The notes: a model not told the origin generated them from the sequence alone. Shown: positions 1-5,594, counted from the stretch's first letter. The stretch is 6,000 bases of DNA from DATNPH01 sp036703315 (GCA_036703315.1 DATNPH010000176.1:1-6000), one strand, 5' to 3'. Numbers and translations: made by a program.

Positions 1-875
1 TTACGAAATTGCAGTGGTGTCATTCCAACATATTTTTTGAAGAACTTGCTAAAGTTGGTAGGTTCGTCAAATTGCAAATTATAGGCAATGTCAGCAATAT
101 CTAACTGTGTATGAGTTAAAAGGCTCTTAGCTTCCAAGAGAATACGCTCAACGATAAAGCTGCGGGCTGTCTTACCGATGGATTGCTTTATGACATCATT
201 TAAGTGATTAGGGGTAATACCCAACAAGCTTGCGTATTCCTCAACGGTCTTTTTCTGTAGATAAAACTTATTAATGAGTTGCTGATATTGGTTTAAGATA
301 ATCAGGCTACGCGGTTGGTCTTTTTCTTGTGCTCTATATCTTTCATAAAGAGATTTGCAATAATAAAGTAGAGCCAGCACCAACGATTGAATAATATGGG
401 TTTTGTAGGGATTTGTGGCTGCAAACTCCGCCCAAATCATTTGAAAGTAGCCAAGTAGCTTTTCGGATTCCGCTTGTTCAGGCTCAAACAGATTGCTTTC
501 TGTCACTTTGAAGAAGGGAAACTCGCTCAAAATATCGCAGGTTAAAAATTCGTCTTTGAAGTAAAAGACAAAGCCTTTTGTGTTTGAGTCTCTTTGCCAA
601 GAATAGATATGATAGGGGGAACTAAAGACAAGGCAGTCTCGTTTGTTATCAAATCTATCAGAATTTATAAAAATGGAGGAGTTAATTGGGCTTATTTTGA
701 AGCTAACATGATAAAATCCCTTTCGGTAGGGCGGCAGCGCTTTTACGGCTTCTACCTCTAAGTCCTCCAACCTGAAAATATCAAACAAATTCCAAACAGC
801 TCTATGTTGAGAGTTTGTAACTTTATAGAGGTCATTGATTTCCTTGAAAAAGCGGATTTCTTTGAGTGCTTTCAA
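1..875 (-). CDS. AraC-family transcriptional regulator, 3' end cut by window edge
   Basis: This is a DNA-binding transcription regulator with an N-terminal sensing domain and a C-terminal AraC domain. The open frame gives 291 complete residues with no stop. The N-terminal part (about 40-120) is cupin-like, with the pattern FSSPYHIYSW (84-93) followed by TKGFVFYF. The C-terminal part carries two helix-turn-helix units: EEYASLLGITPNHLNDVIK (212-230) and DIADIAYNLQFDEPTNFSKFF (259-279), ending YVGMTPLQFR (282-291), the standard AraC finish. Only a few residues should be missing. The frame has no ATG before residue 146, and an in-frame TAA lies at 891-893, so TTG at 873-875 is the best start. It overlaps the TGA of the upstream fragment (TTGA). 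Hand counts give about 33-38% GC on sampled lines, against 50% or more in most other genes here, and there is no HIP1 site. The style resembles Bacteroidetes AraC proteins, so transfer is inferred. Target genes and ligand are unknown. Confidence 0.9.
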   Translation of the reverse strand, partial: MKALKEIRFFKEINDLYKVTNSQHRAVWNLFDIFRLEDLEVEAVKALPPYRKGFYHVSFKISPINSSIFINSDRFDNKRDCLVFSSPYHIYSWQRDSNTKGFVFYFKDEFLTCDILSEFPFFKVTESNLFEPEQAESEKLLGYFQMIWAEFAATNPYKTHIIQSLVLALLYYCKSLYERYRAQEKDQPRSLIILNQYQQLINKFYLQKKTVEEYASLLGITPNHLNDVIKQSIGKTARSFIVERILLEAKSLLTHTQLDIADIAYNLQFDEPTNFSKFFKKYVGMTPLQFR

Positions 876-1045
876 TCTTGCAATTCTCGGTTATTGAATA
901 AACTACTAACCCATAGTAAACGTGAACTTCCACGGTTAGATGAACCTGTTTGAAGACTAACGGATTGCTCCCCCTTTCTTAATAAACACTCCATTACGAA
1001 GAAGCAAGCAATTAAAAGGTATGCCAGGAAAGTTGTGATCATCAT
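872..1045 (-). pseudogene. Truncated membrane protein, N-terminal fragment resembling isoprenylcysteine carboxyl methyltransferase family
   Basis: The reading frame encodes 57 residues from the preferred ATG: a hydrophobic segment (MMITTFLAYLLIACFFVMEC, residues 1-20), then LLRKGEQSVSLQTG and GSSNRGSSRLLWV, then a stop at 872-874. From memory, the membrane segment followed by LLRKGE..SL..G...RGS.RLL matches the N-terminus of cyanobacterial proteins annotated as isoprenylcysteine carboxyl methyltransferase family. Those proteins are several times longer and have further membrane helices with the SAM-binding region, all missing here. The last residues (about LFNNRELQD) look like read-through into foreign sequence. 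The start at 1043-1045 is chosen over an in-frame ATG at 1082-1084 because a good Shine-Dalgarno site precedes only the inner one. The alternative is a genuine small membrane protein translated together with the AraC gene. The family name is tentative. Confidence 0.5.
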
Positions 1046-1051
1046 TCTCAA

Positions 1052-1057
1052 CCCTCT
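1052..1057 (-). promoter_or_regulatory. Shine-Dalgarno site AGAGGG for the membrane-protein fragment
   Basis: AGAGGG on the minus strand lies 6 nt before the ATG at 1043-1045. The longer in-frame start at 1082-1084 has no comparable site, so this decides the start. Its survival suggests the translation signals of the original gene are intact even though the gene body is lost. Confidence 0.6.
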
Positions 1058-1142
1058 ACGAACTTGGCCGATTACGTGATACAAGCTGAGAGGTGGTCTA
1101 ACTTATTATTAAACGCTGCAACGCCAACAGGATTAGTCAATT

Positions 1143-1150
1143 GCGATCGC
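1143..1150. repeat. HIP1 octamer GCGATCGC (first of six)
   Basis: This is a perfect copy of the palindromic octamer that is highly over-represented in many cyanobacterial genomes. The other perfect copies are at 2423-2430, 2642-2649, 3684-3691, 3765-3772 and 5253-5260. Those at 2423, 3684, 3765 and 5253 lie inside coding sequence. None occurs before position 1143, the part that holds the AT-rich AraC gene. Confidence 0.9.
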
Positions 1151-1194
1151 TTTGGTGTACGCTGCTTTGTGAGACACAGTACCCAGACTTGAAG

Positions 1195-1200
1195 AGGAGG
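1195..1200 (+). promoter_or_regulatory. Shine-Dalgarno site AGGAGG for the SDR gene
   Basis: This is a perfect AGGAGG four bases before the ATG at 1205-1207. It fixes the start of the SDR gene and predicts strong initiation, though the spacing is on the short side. I see no convincing -35/-10 pair in the 120-bp gap upstream. Confidence 0.8.
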
Positions 1201-1204
1201 CATT

Positions 1205-2038
1205 ATGACTTCACCAGAAGCGAGAGCAAATGAGCGGGTGCTGGTTACGGGTGCCACGGGTGGAGTCGGGCAGCTAGCGGTAGCCAAGCTACTAGAGAAG
1301 GGCTTTCCGGTTCGCGTTCTGACCCGCAGTGCCCAAAAAGCTCAGAACATGTTTGAGAACCGGGTAGAGGTGGCGATTGGAGATATACGCCAACCAACGA
1401 CCCTTTCCTCTGCTGTGCAGAACATTACGCACATCATCTGTTGTACTGGGACAACAGCTTTTCCCTCTGCGAAATGGGATTTTGACCAAAAGGCCGAAGG
1501 ACTAGGAAATCTCGTTGAATGGGGAAAAATCTATCTCGACTCAGAGTATCGCCGCACTCATGCTAGAAATACTCCCGAACAAGTTGATGCACAAGGAGTG
1601 AGCAATCTGGTAAGTGCAGCCCCCAAAGATTTGAAGCGGTTTGTTTTTATTTCCTCCTGCGGCATTTTGAGGAAAGACAAACCACCCTTCAGCTTCCTCA
1701 ATGCCTTCGGTGTACTCGATGCTAAACAGAAAGGTGAGGAAGCAATTATCCGTTCCGGGTTACCCTACACTATTATTCGTCCAGGACGGCTGATCGATGG
1801 CCCCTACACTTCCTATGACTTAAATACGCTATTGAAGGCAACAACCGGGGGGAAGTTGGGTGTAGTTGTGGGTACGGGCGATACTCTAGTAGGTGATACC
1901 AGCCGAATTGACGTGGCATCAGCTTGCGTGGAATGCCTAGATAGCCCAGCTACGGAAGGAAAAGCGTTTGAGCTGGTTAATAAGGGAGCAAGGCCATCTG
2001 CGATCGACTGGACAGCACTCTTTTCTAGTCTTGGCTAA
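1205..2038 (+). CDS. NAD(P)-binding atypical SDR family protein (Tic62/SDR_a5-like)
   Basis: A 277-residue soluble protein with a Rossmann fold. The dinucleotide-binding motif VTGATGGVG covers residues 14-22 (G16, G19, G22). An arginine at 41 after the second strand (LTRS) suggests a preference for NADP(H). GD at 59-60 and the FISSCG strand (148-153) follow the usual order. The classical YxxxK catalytic pair is absent; at that place there is DAKQKGEEAI (172-181), followed by SGLPYTIIRPGRL (184-196). This is the pattern of the atypical SDRs that include plant Tic62 and related cyanobacterial proteins, many of which bind NADP(H) without proven dehydrogenase activity. Length is normal for the group and the gene looks intact. 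Its stop overlaps the convergent fibrillin-domain gene by 14 bp. Substrate or partner is not visible; a role in thylakoid or redox-related assembly would be inference. Confidence 0.88.
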   Translation: MTSPEARANERVLVTGATGGVGQLAVAKLLEKGFPVRVLTRSAQKAQNMFENRVEVAIGDIRQPTTLSSAVQNITHIICCTGTTAFPSAKWDFDQKAEGLGNLVEWGKIYLDSEYRRTHARNTPEQVDAQGVSNLVSAAPKDLKRFVFISSCGILRKDKPPFSFLNAFGVLDAKQKGEEAIIRSGLPYTIIRPGRLIDGPYTSYDLNTLLKATTGGKLGVVVGTGDTLVGDTSRIDVASACVECLDSPATEGKAFELVNKGARPSAIDWTALFSSLG

Positions 2039-2612
2039 CCCTCGTCCACAAAGCCAACCCACCTCCCCGACCCCTAGCAGCAATGCAACGGTTCTCTACT
2101 AAGAAGTAAGTGAAAAATGCCTGCTCTTTGATACTTTGCTCATAGAAGCGGGCTTCTCTGTCTTGACCGCCCCGGATGTAGCCCTCGTACAACTTCAGTC
2201 TAGACAGTGACACTTGCATCCGGGTGAAATCGAAAGCTAGTATATTCGTCTTCGACAAGAACTGTGTAGGGCCAGTAAGAACCAGCTTTAGCACTCCGAG
2301 TTCAACGGAATTTTGAACGGTTCCTCGCTCTTGCTCAGACTCGGATTGGGAGTAGGACAGATGAATCCTGACCAACTTTGGCAGAAACCTTCCAGCGCCT
2401 AGAATAACCCCTGCCTTCTGGCGCGATCGCTTTGTCCCTGTGACAAATCCTAATCGCCAAGTGCCTAGCAATTGCGGATAGGTGTGGCGCAGTTTGGTTT
2501 GTTTAGCCGTCTTCTCTGCCATCAACAACGCTTCAACAACAGCTGCCGATGCAGGTGGTGTTGTAGATGGGGTTGTTAAAAACTCAATAGCTTGGTCTAG
2601 TGCAGGATCCAT
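2025..2612 (-). CDS. PAP/fibrillin domain protein (plastid lipid-associated protein family)
   Basis: A 195-residue protein conserved in cyanobacteria and plastids. The fibrillin signature starts with the family-typical TYPQLLGTWRLGF (44-56), then GTKRSRQKAGVILGAG (59-74). A beta-rich middle follows, including LSRLKLYEGYIRGG (136-149). It ends with FFTYFLVENRCIAARGRGG (166-184) and LALW (186-189), the conserved C-terminal strand. Fibrillins are lipocalin-like, hydrophobic-ligand-binding proteins of plastoglobules and thylakoids; the cyanobacterial members are mostly uncharacterised. No signal peptide or membrane segment is visible. The start ATG (2610-2612) follows a weak AAAGG-type site. A TATAAG hexamer at 2657-2662 (minus strand) could be a -10 box but has no good -35. 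The 3' end overlaps the convergent SDR gene by 14 bp. The domain call is from recognised motifs; the exact role is unknown. Confidence 0.8.
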   Translation of the reverse strand: MDPALDQAIEFLTTPSTTPPASAAVVEALLMAEKTAKQTKLRHTYPQLLGTWRLGFVTGTKRSRQKAGVILGAGRFLPKLVRIHLSYSQSESEQERGTVQNSVELGVLKLVLTGPTQFLSKTNILAFDFTRMQVSLSRLKLYEGYIRGGQDREARFYEQSIKEQAFFTYFLVENRCIAARGRGGGLALWTRVSQD

Positions 2613-2696
2613 ACTTCATAGCCTTTGTTTAATACTGATTGGCGATCGCGTAGTGTCTTATAAAATTCTGATACCTAATTAACTGGTAAGTCCTAT

Positions 2697-2750
2697 GCTG
2701 CTAGCGCACGCAAAGCGATAGCGACGCTCTTGAGCGCTTGCGCAGCAGAC
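2697..2750. repeat. Interspersed palindromic repeat (cyanobacterial GCGATAGCGACGCT type)
   Basis: CTGCTAGCGCA (2698-2708) pairs with TGCGCAGCAG (2739-2748), giving 10 bp with one bulged A at 2703. Inside it lies a tight hairpin, CGCTC/GAGCG, around a TT loop (2725-2736). The core, with AGCGATAGCGACGCT, matches in style a family of dispersed palindromic repeats common between genes in Nostoc-like cyanobacteria. It is non-coding. When transcribed it could form a stable cruciform or RNA hairpin. Assignment to a named family is from memory. Confidence 0.6.
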
Positions 2751-2885
2751 GCTAACATCCTTTATACTTGCTGACTTTTTAGTCAAGGTCACCCGATAAG
2801 ATGAAGTCTTACCTAACTCAGCCGAAATAAACTACCCAAATACACAAGGGCAACGCAGTTTTTAAGTGTTTCATCAGTCATCTGT

Positions 2886-2992
2886 AGGACTTACGCAAAT
2901 ATCCTTGTTTTGCCCCCCGACCCCCCAAGCTTGGGGGGATAAAAATCCAGTTCCCCGGATTTGGGGGATAGGGGGGCGAGTGCGTAAGTCCT
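2886..2992. mobile_element. MITE-like element with perfect 12-bp terminal inverted repeats
   Basis: AGGACTTACGCA at 2886-2897 is repeated exactly in inverted orientation (TGCGTAAGTCCT) at 2981-2992, giving a 107-bp unit. Inside, GCCCCCCGACCCCCCAA (2912-2928) pairs with TTGGGGGATAGGGGGGC (2962-2978) apart from a few central mismatches. CCCCCCAAGCTTGGGGGG (2921-2938) is itself a perfect 18-bp palindrome, and AATCC/GGATT adds a small inner stem. No protein is encoded. The pentamer ATCTG flanks both sides (2880-2884 and 2994-2998) and may be a target-site duplication, with one extra base between it and each end. The structure fits a non-autonomous miniature inverted-repeat element. It ends 36 bp before the PhzF-type start codon and may supply or disturb that promoter. 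Confidence 0.72.
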
Positions 2993-3028
2993 GATCTGGA
3001 ATAGCTGAGAGTCTATCGGAACAACCCT

Positions 3029-3856
3029 ATGGGACAAACTATTATTCAAGTCGATGCTTTTACCAGTACTCCTTTTGCTGGTAACCCTGCCGCCGTTTGT
3101 GTTTTGCCTGCTCCCCAAGATGATGGCTGGATGCAAAACGTAGCGCTAGAGATGAATTTATCTGAAACGGCTTTTTTGGTCAGACAAGATGATGGCTTCA
3201 ATCTGCGTTGGTTTACACCTGCGGTGGAAGTGCCCCTTTGTGGTCATGCAACCTTAGCCAGTGCTCATGTGCTTTGGTCAGAGAGTCATTTGCCACCGGA
3301 TGAAGCAGCTCGTTTCCATACTAAGAGCGGCTTGTTAATCGCCAAGCAGCAGGGTGATTGGATTGAGCTAGATTTTCCAGTGAATCGCTCAGAAGCGGCA
3401 ATTGCCCCGCTAGAGCTCTCTCAAGCCTTGGGCGTACCGATAAAATCTGTCTTCAAGAATTCTTTGGGCTATTTAGTGGAAGTGGAGTCTGAAGAATTGG
3501 TGCGGCAGATGCAGCCCAATTTCCAGCAACTCAAAACGTTGCCCCTTGCTAAGGTGATCGTGACGAGCTTGACTCATAAGGGTTCAGATTACGATTTTGT
3601 CTCTCGCTTCTTTGCTCCAGGAGTAGGCATCGATGAAGATCCGGTGACCGGATCGGCTCATTGCTGCCTTGCTCCCTTCTGGCGCGATCGCCTCGGTAAG
3701 GATGAGTTTTTGGCATACCAGGCATCTAGTCGGGGTGGCGTGCTGAAGGTGCGCTATACAGGAAGCGATCGCGTATTTCTAGCCGGACAAGCGGTTACCG
3801 TACTGCGAGGAGAATTAATCACTCCTGGATCAGGAAGTGGAGGACAGCAAGTGTGA
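3029..3856 (+). CDS. PhzF family isomerase/epimerase
   Basis: A 275-residue protein of the PhzF family, which shares the diaminopimelate epimerase-like two-domain fold. Its best-known member isomerises dihydro-3-hydroxyanthranilate in phenazine synthesis; most homologues have no known substrate. Conserved landmarks are VDAFTSTPFAGNPAAV (8-23), LSETAFL (44-50) with the family's catalytic glutamate at E46, VPLCGHATLASAHVL (68-82) at the domain interface, and the glycine-rich second-domain motif FFAPGVGIDEDPVTGSAHC (194-212). Length is typical and nothing essential seems missing. No phenazine genes are nearby, so phenazine synthesis is not implied. The start ATG (3029-3031) has only a weak upstream GGA, and the gene begins 36 bp after a MITE-like element. 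It heads a tight run with a methyltransferase, an ACT-domain protein and an acetyltransferase. Confidence 0.92.
   Translation: MGQTIIQVDAFTSTPFAGNPAAVCVLPAPQDDGWMQNVALEMNLSETAFLVRQDDGFNLRWFTPAVEVPLCGHATLASAHVLWSESHLPPDEAARFHTKSGLLIAKQQGDWIELDFPVNRSEAAIAPLELSQALGVPIKSVFKNSLGYLVEVESEELVRQMQPNFQQLKTLPLAKVIVTSLTHKGSDYDFVSRFFAPGVGIDEDPVTGSAHCCLAPFWRDRLGKDEFLAYQASSRGGVLKVRYTGSDRVFLAGQAVTVLRGELITPGSGSGGQQV
3839..3844 (+). promoter_or_regulatory. Shine-Dalgarno site GGAGGA deciding a GTG start
   Basis: GGAGGA lies inside the end of the PhzF-type gene, 8 nt before the GTG at 3853-3855. Together with the GTGA overlap it supports GTG as the methyltransferase start and suggests translational coupling between the two genes. 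Confidence 0.75.
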
Positions 3857-4548
3857 ACATTCAACAAGCGTTTAATACCGCTGCCGCTGATTATGACCAG
3901 CTACGGCAGATCCTGATCCCATGCTTTGATGACTTTTATAGAACAGCTGTTGAGGTCATACCGTTTAATCGCACGACACCTCTGAAAGGGCTTGATTTGG
4001 GCGCGGGAACCGGACTTTATTCAGGCATGGTTCAGGCAGTTTTCCCCAATGCAGAGTTCACACTGCTGGACTTAGCTACTGAGATGCTGGAGAAGGCGAA
4101 GACTCGATTTAGTCAGATGGGCAAGTCCCCAAAAATCCTGATTGGTGATTATATCGAGACTGATTTCGAAGGTTCCTATGACCTTGTTATCTCCGGTTTA
4201 TCCATCCATCACCTGTCCGATCCTGACAAGGAGCGTCTTTATCAGCAAATATACAACGCTCTCAAACCGGGAGGTATATTTGTCAATGCAGAACAGGTCT
4301 TGGGTAAAACACCTGAACTAGAGAAGTGCTACCGACAACACTGGCTCGATTCAGTCCGTGCCCTCGGCATCTCAGACGAGGAGCTAAAAGCCGCCAAAAA
4401 ACGCATGGAATACGATCGCATGGCAACCCTTGAGGCTCAACTGGGTTGGCTGGAAGCGGCAGGTTTCCAAGATGTAGACTGCTGGTACAAAAATTTCAGC
4501 TTTGCAGTATTTGGTGGACACCGTCCTACTCAGTTAGAGGTGAAGTAG
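3853..4548 (+). CDS. Class I SAM-dependent methyltransferase
   Basis: A 231-residue methyltransferase with a Rossmann-like fold. The SAM-binding motif I is GLDLGAGTG (46-54). The acidic residue ending the second strand is D73 in FTLLDLA (69-75). A GDY (98-100) stands at the adenine-contact position. The motif after strand four is DLVISGLSIHHLSDPD (110-125), then LKPGGIFVNAEQ (137-148). The final part (195-223, LGWLEAAGFQDVDCWYKNFSFAVFGG) is the usual C-terminal beta hairpin region. The general type is UbiE/CmoA-like; the substrate cannot be read from the sequence. Translation starts at GTG 3853, overlapping the preceding stop by 4 bp (GTGA), with a strong Shine-Dalgarno site. The next gene begins 2 bp after the stop, so co-transcription is very likely. 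It may act on the product of the neighbouring PhzF-type enzyme, but that is inference only. Confidence 0.9.
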   Translation: MNIQQAFNTAAADYDQLRQILIPCFDDFYRTAVEVIPFNRTTPLKGLDLGAGTGLYSGMVQAVFPNAEFTLLDLATEMLEKAKTRFSQMGKSPKILIGDYIETDFEGSYDLVISGLSIHHLSDPDKERLYQQIYNALKPGGIFVNAEQVLGKTPELEKCYRQHWLDSVRALGISDEELKAAKKRMEYDRMATLEAQLGWLEAAGFQDVDCWYKNFSFAVFGGHRPTQLEVK

Positions 4549-4550
4549 AG

Positions 4551-4964
4551 ATGCAGACTATTCGTCTTACCTTGACAGTACTCACGGAACGTTTAGTCAT
4601 CTGCCGACTTGACCCGCAGGCAGCGATTCCACACTGGGCAACTCTAGCATCATTTTTCTCGATATCACGTACCGCTGATGAGTTGTCTATTGTTTGTCCC
4701 GAGCATTGCGTTCCCTCCGATGTGACCTGTGAGCGAGGTTGGAGTGCATTAAAGTTCGACGGGTCGTTTGATTTTGCGCTCACTGGAATTCTTGTTGCCG
4801 TGGCAGTTCCCCTAGCAGAAGCAGGAGTCAGTATCTTTGCCGTCTCCACCTATGACACTGATTACGTGTTAGTGAAGGAATCTCAGCTTGACTTGGCAAT
4901 ATCTGTCTTGTCTAAGCAAGGACATCATGTTCAACACATTCATAACCTCAAAGCACCACCATGA
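4551..4964 (+). CDS. ACT domain-containing protein (COG3603/CASTOR-type)
   Basis: A small protein of 137 residues, normal length for this family of free-standing ACT-domain proteins. ACT domains bind amino acids or similar ligands; related double-ACT proteins in animals sense arginine, and bacterial members are mostly unstudied. The recognisable core is GWSALKFDGSFDFALTGILV (63-82) followed by AVPLAEAGVSIFAVSTYDTDY (85-105) and VLVKE, where the GI..AVPLAEAGISIFA.STYDTDY pattern is highly conserved. The open frame extends upstream to an ATG at 4446, but that part lies within the methyltransferase gene. The ATG at 4551 is preferred because AGAGG (4536-4540) precedes it by 10 nt and its product starts as family members do (LTLTVLTERLVICRL). 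It sits 2 bp after the methyltransferase stop. It could give ligand-dependent control over its neighbours, but this is a guess. Confidence 0.88.
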   Translation: MQTIRLTLTVLTERLVICRLDPQAAIPHWATLASFFSISRTADELSIVCPEHCVPSDVTCERGWSALKFDGSFDFALTGILVAVAVPLAEAGVSIFAVSTYDTDYVLVKESQLDLAISVLSKQGHHVQHIHNLKAPP

Positions 4965-4981
4965 ATAATTTCTGAGCTTTT

Positions 4982-4986
4982 AGGAG
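4982..4986 (+). promoter_or_regulatory. Shine-Dalgarno site AGGAG for the GNAT gene
   Basis: AGGAG lies 8 nt before the ATG at 4995-4997, within the 30-bp gap after the ACT-domain gene. It confirms the first ATG as the start and so keeps the hydrophilic 20-residue N-terminal extension of the acetyltransferase. Confidence 0.75.
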
Positions 4987-4994
4987 ACTAATAA

Positions 4995-5594
4995 ATGCCA
5001 AATTTCATCGCTTTGAATGAGCAACATAAAGATGAAAAGCTGAGTAGGGCTGAGCAACCCACTATCCAGACTCAACGGCTCATTCTACGTCCCTTTACAT
5101 TTGCAGATGCACCAGATGTGCAACGGTTGGCTGGCGCACACGAAATTGCTGCTACGACACTTATGATTCCCCATCCTTACGAAGATGGGATGGCAGAGGA
5201 ATGGATTAAGACCCATCCGGCAGCATTTGAGGAGGGAACTGGGGTCAACTTTGCGATCGCACTGCGTGAAAGTGGGGAACTGTGCGGAGCGATCGGCTTA
5301 GGGATTGATGCTGAAAATAACAATGCTGAGCTGGGATACTGGATTGGAAAGCCGTACTGGGGTAAGGGCTACTGTACTGAAGCCGCTAGAGCAGTAGTGG
5401 AATATGGCTTCGAGGTAATTGGTTTGCATCGCATTCAGGCTACTCACTTCTCGCACAACCCAGCTTCAGGACGAGTAATGCAGAAAATTGGGATGAGCTA
5501 CGAGGGATGTCGTCGCCAACATACATGGAAATGGGAAAAGTTTGAGGACATAGAGCTGTACGGCATCCTCAAAAGTGATGGGTTGAAAACGTAG
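4995..5594 (+). CDS. GNAT family N-acetyltransferase, RimJ/RimL type
   Basis: A 199-residue acetyl-CoA-dependent acetyltransferase. After a charged N-terminal extension (1-22) comes the typical IQTQRLILRPFTFADAPDV (24-42). The fold continues with FAIALRESGELCGAIGLGI (86-104), NNAELGYWIGKPYWGKGYCT (109-128) and EAARAVVEYGF (129-139). The segment WGKGYCTEA is the acetyl-CoA pyrophosphate-binding loop (the Q/R-x-x-G-x-G/A equivalent). The end, LHRIQATHFSHNPASGRVMQ (144-163) and KIGMSYEGC (164-172), is the standard C-terminal half. RimJ/RimL-like enzymes acetylate N-terminal residues of ribosomal proteins, but many relatives act on antibiotics or small amines, so the substrate is open. It is the last gene of the same-strand run starting with the PhzF-type gene. 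I see no clear rho-independent terminator after it. Confidence 0.9.
   Translation: MPNFIALNEQHKDEKLSRAEQPTIQTQRLILRPFTFADAPDVQRLAGAHEIAATTLMIPHPYEDGMAEEWIKTHPAAFEEGTGVNFAIALRESGELCGAIGLGIDAENNNAELGYWIGKPYWGKGYCTEAARAVVEYGFEVIGLHRIQATHFSHNPASGRVMQKIGMSYEGCRRQHTWKWEKFEDIELYGILKSDGLKT

Larger units (their letters stand above)
2613..3028. other. 416-bp intergenic region rich in small repeats
   Basis: This gap separates the divergently transcribed fibrillin-domain and PhzF-type genes, so both promoters should lie here. It holds a HIP1 site (2642-2649), a solo GTAAGTCCT (2686-2694) equal to the outer end of the nearby MITE, a palindromic repeat (about 2697-2750) and the MITE-like element (2886-2992). 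The stretch 2761-2885 contains only a weak 5-bp stem (TGACT/AGTCA, about 2772-2785) and no reading frame worth calling. Confidence 0.7.

Noticed and set aside
1072..1287. Minus-strand open frame opposite the SDR start
   Set aside because: It lies antisense to the well-supported SDR gene and its leader, has low-complexity content and no Shine-Dalgarno site or recognised motif.
1292..1489. Minus-strand open frame inside the SDR gene
   Set aside because: It is fully antisense to the Rossmann-fold coding region, with no family features.
2482..2682. Plus-strand open frame over the start of the fibrillin-domain gene
   Set aside because: It is a shadow of the minus-strand gene; the opposing frame has clear family motifs and this one does not.
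2772..2785. TGACT-TTTT-AGTCA as a terminator or operator
   Set aside because: The stem is only five base pairs with no following T-run and no gene end next to it.
2891..3136. Minus-strand open frame across the MITE and the PhzF start
   Set aside because: It is made from the G/C-run repeat and antisense PhzF coding sequence, and does not look like a protein.
3029..3856. Phenazine biosynthesis cluster
   Set aside because: A PhzF-family protein alone is not evidence; no other phenazine gene is in view and most PhzF relatives act elsewhere.
4446..4550. Upstream extension of the ACT-domain gene
   Set aside because: It overlaps the methyltransferase C-terminus in another frame; the ATG at 4551 has a Shine-Dalgarno site and gives the family's usual N-terminus.
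4526..4849. Minus-strand open frame opposite the ACT-domain gene
   Set aside because: It is antisense to a conserved domain and has no supporting signals.
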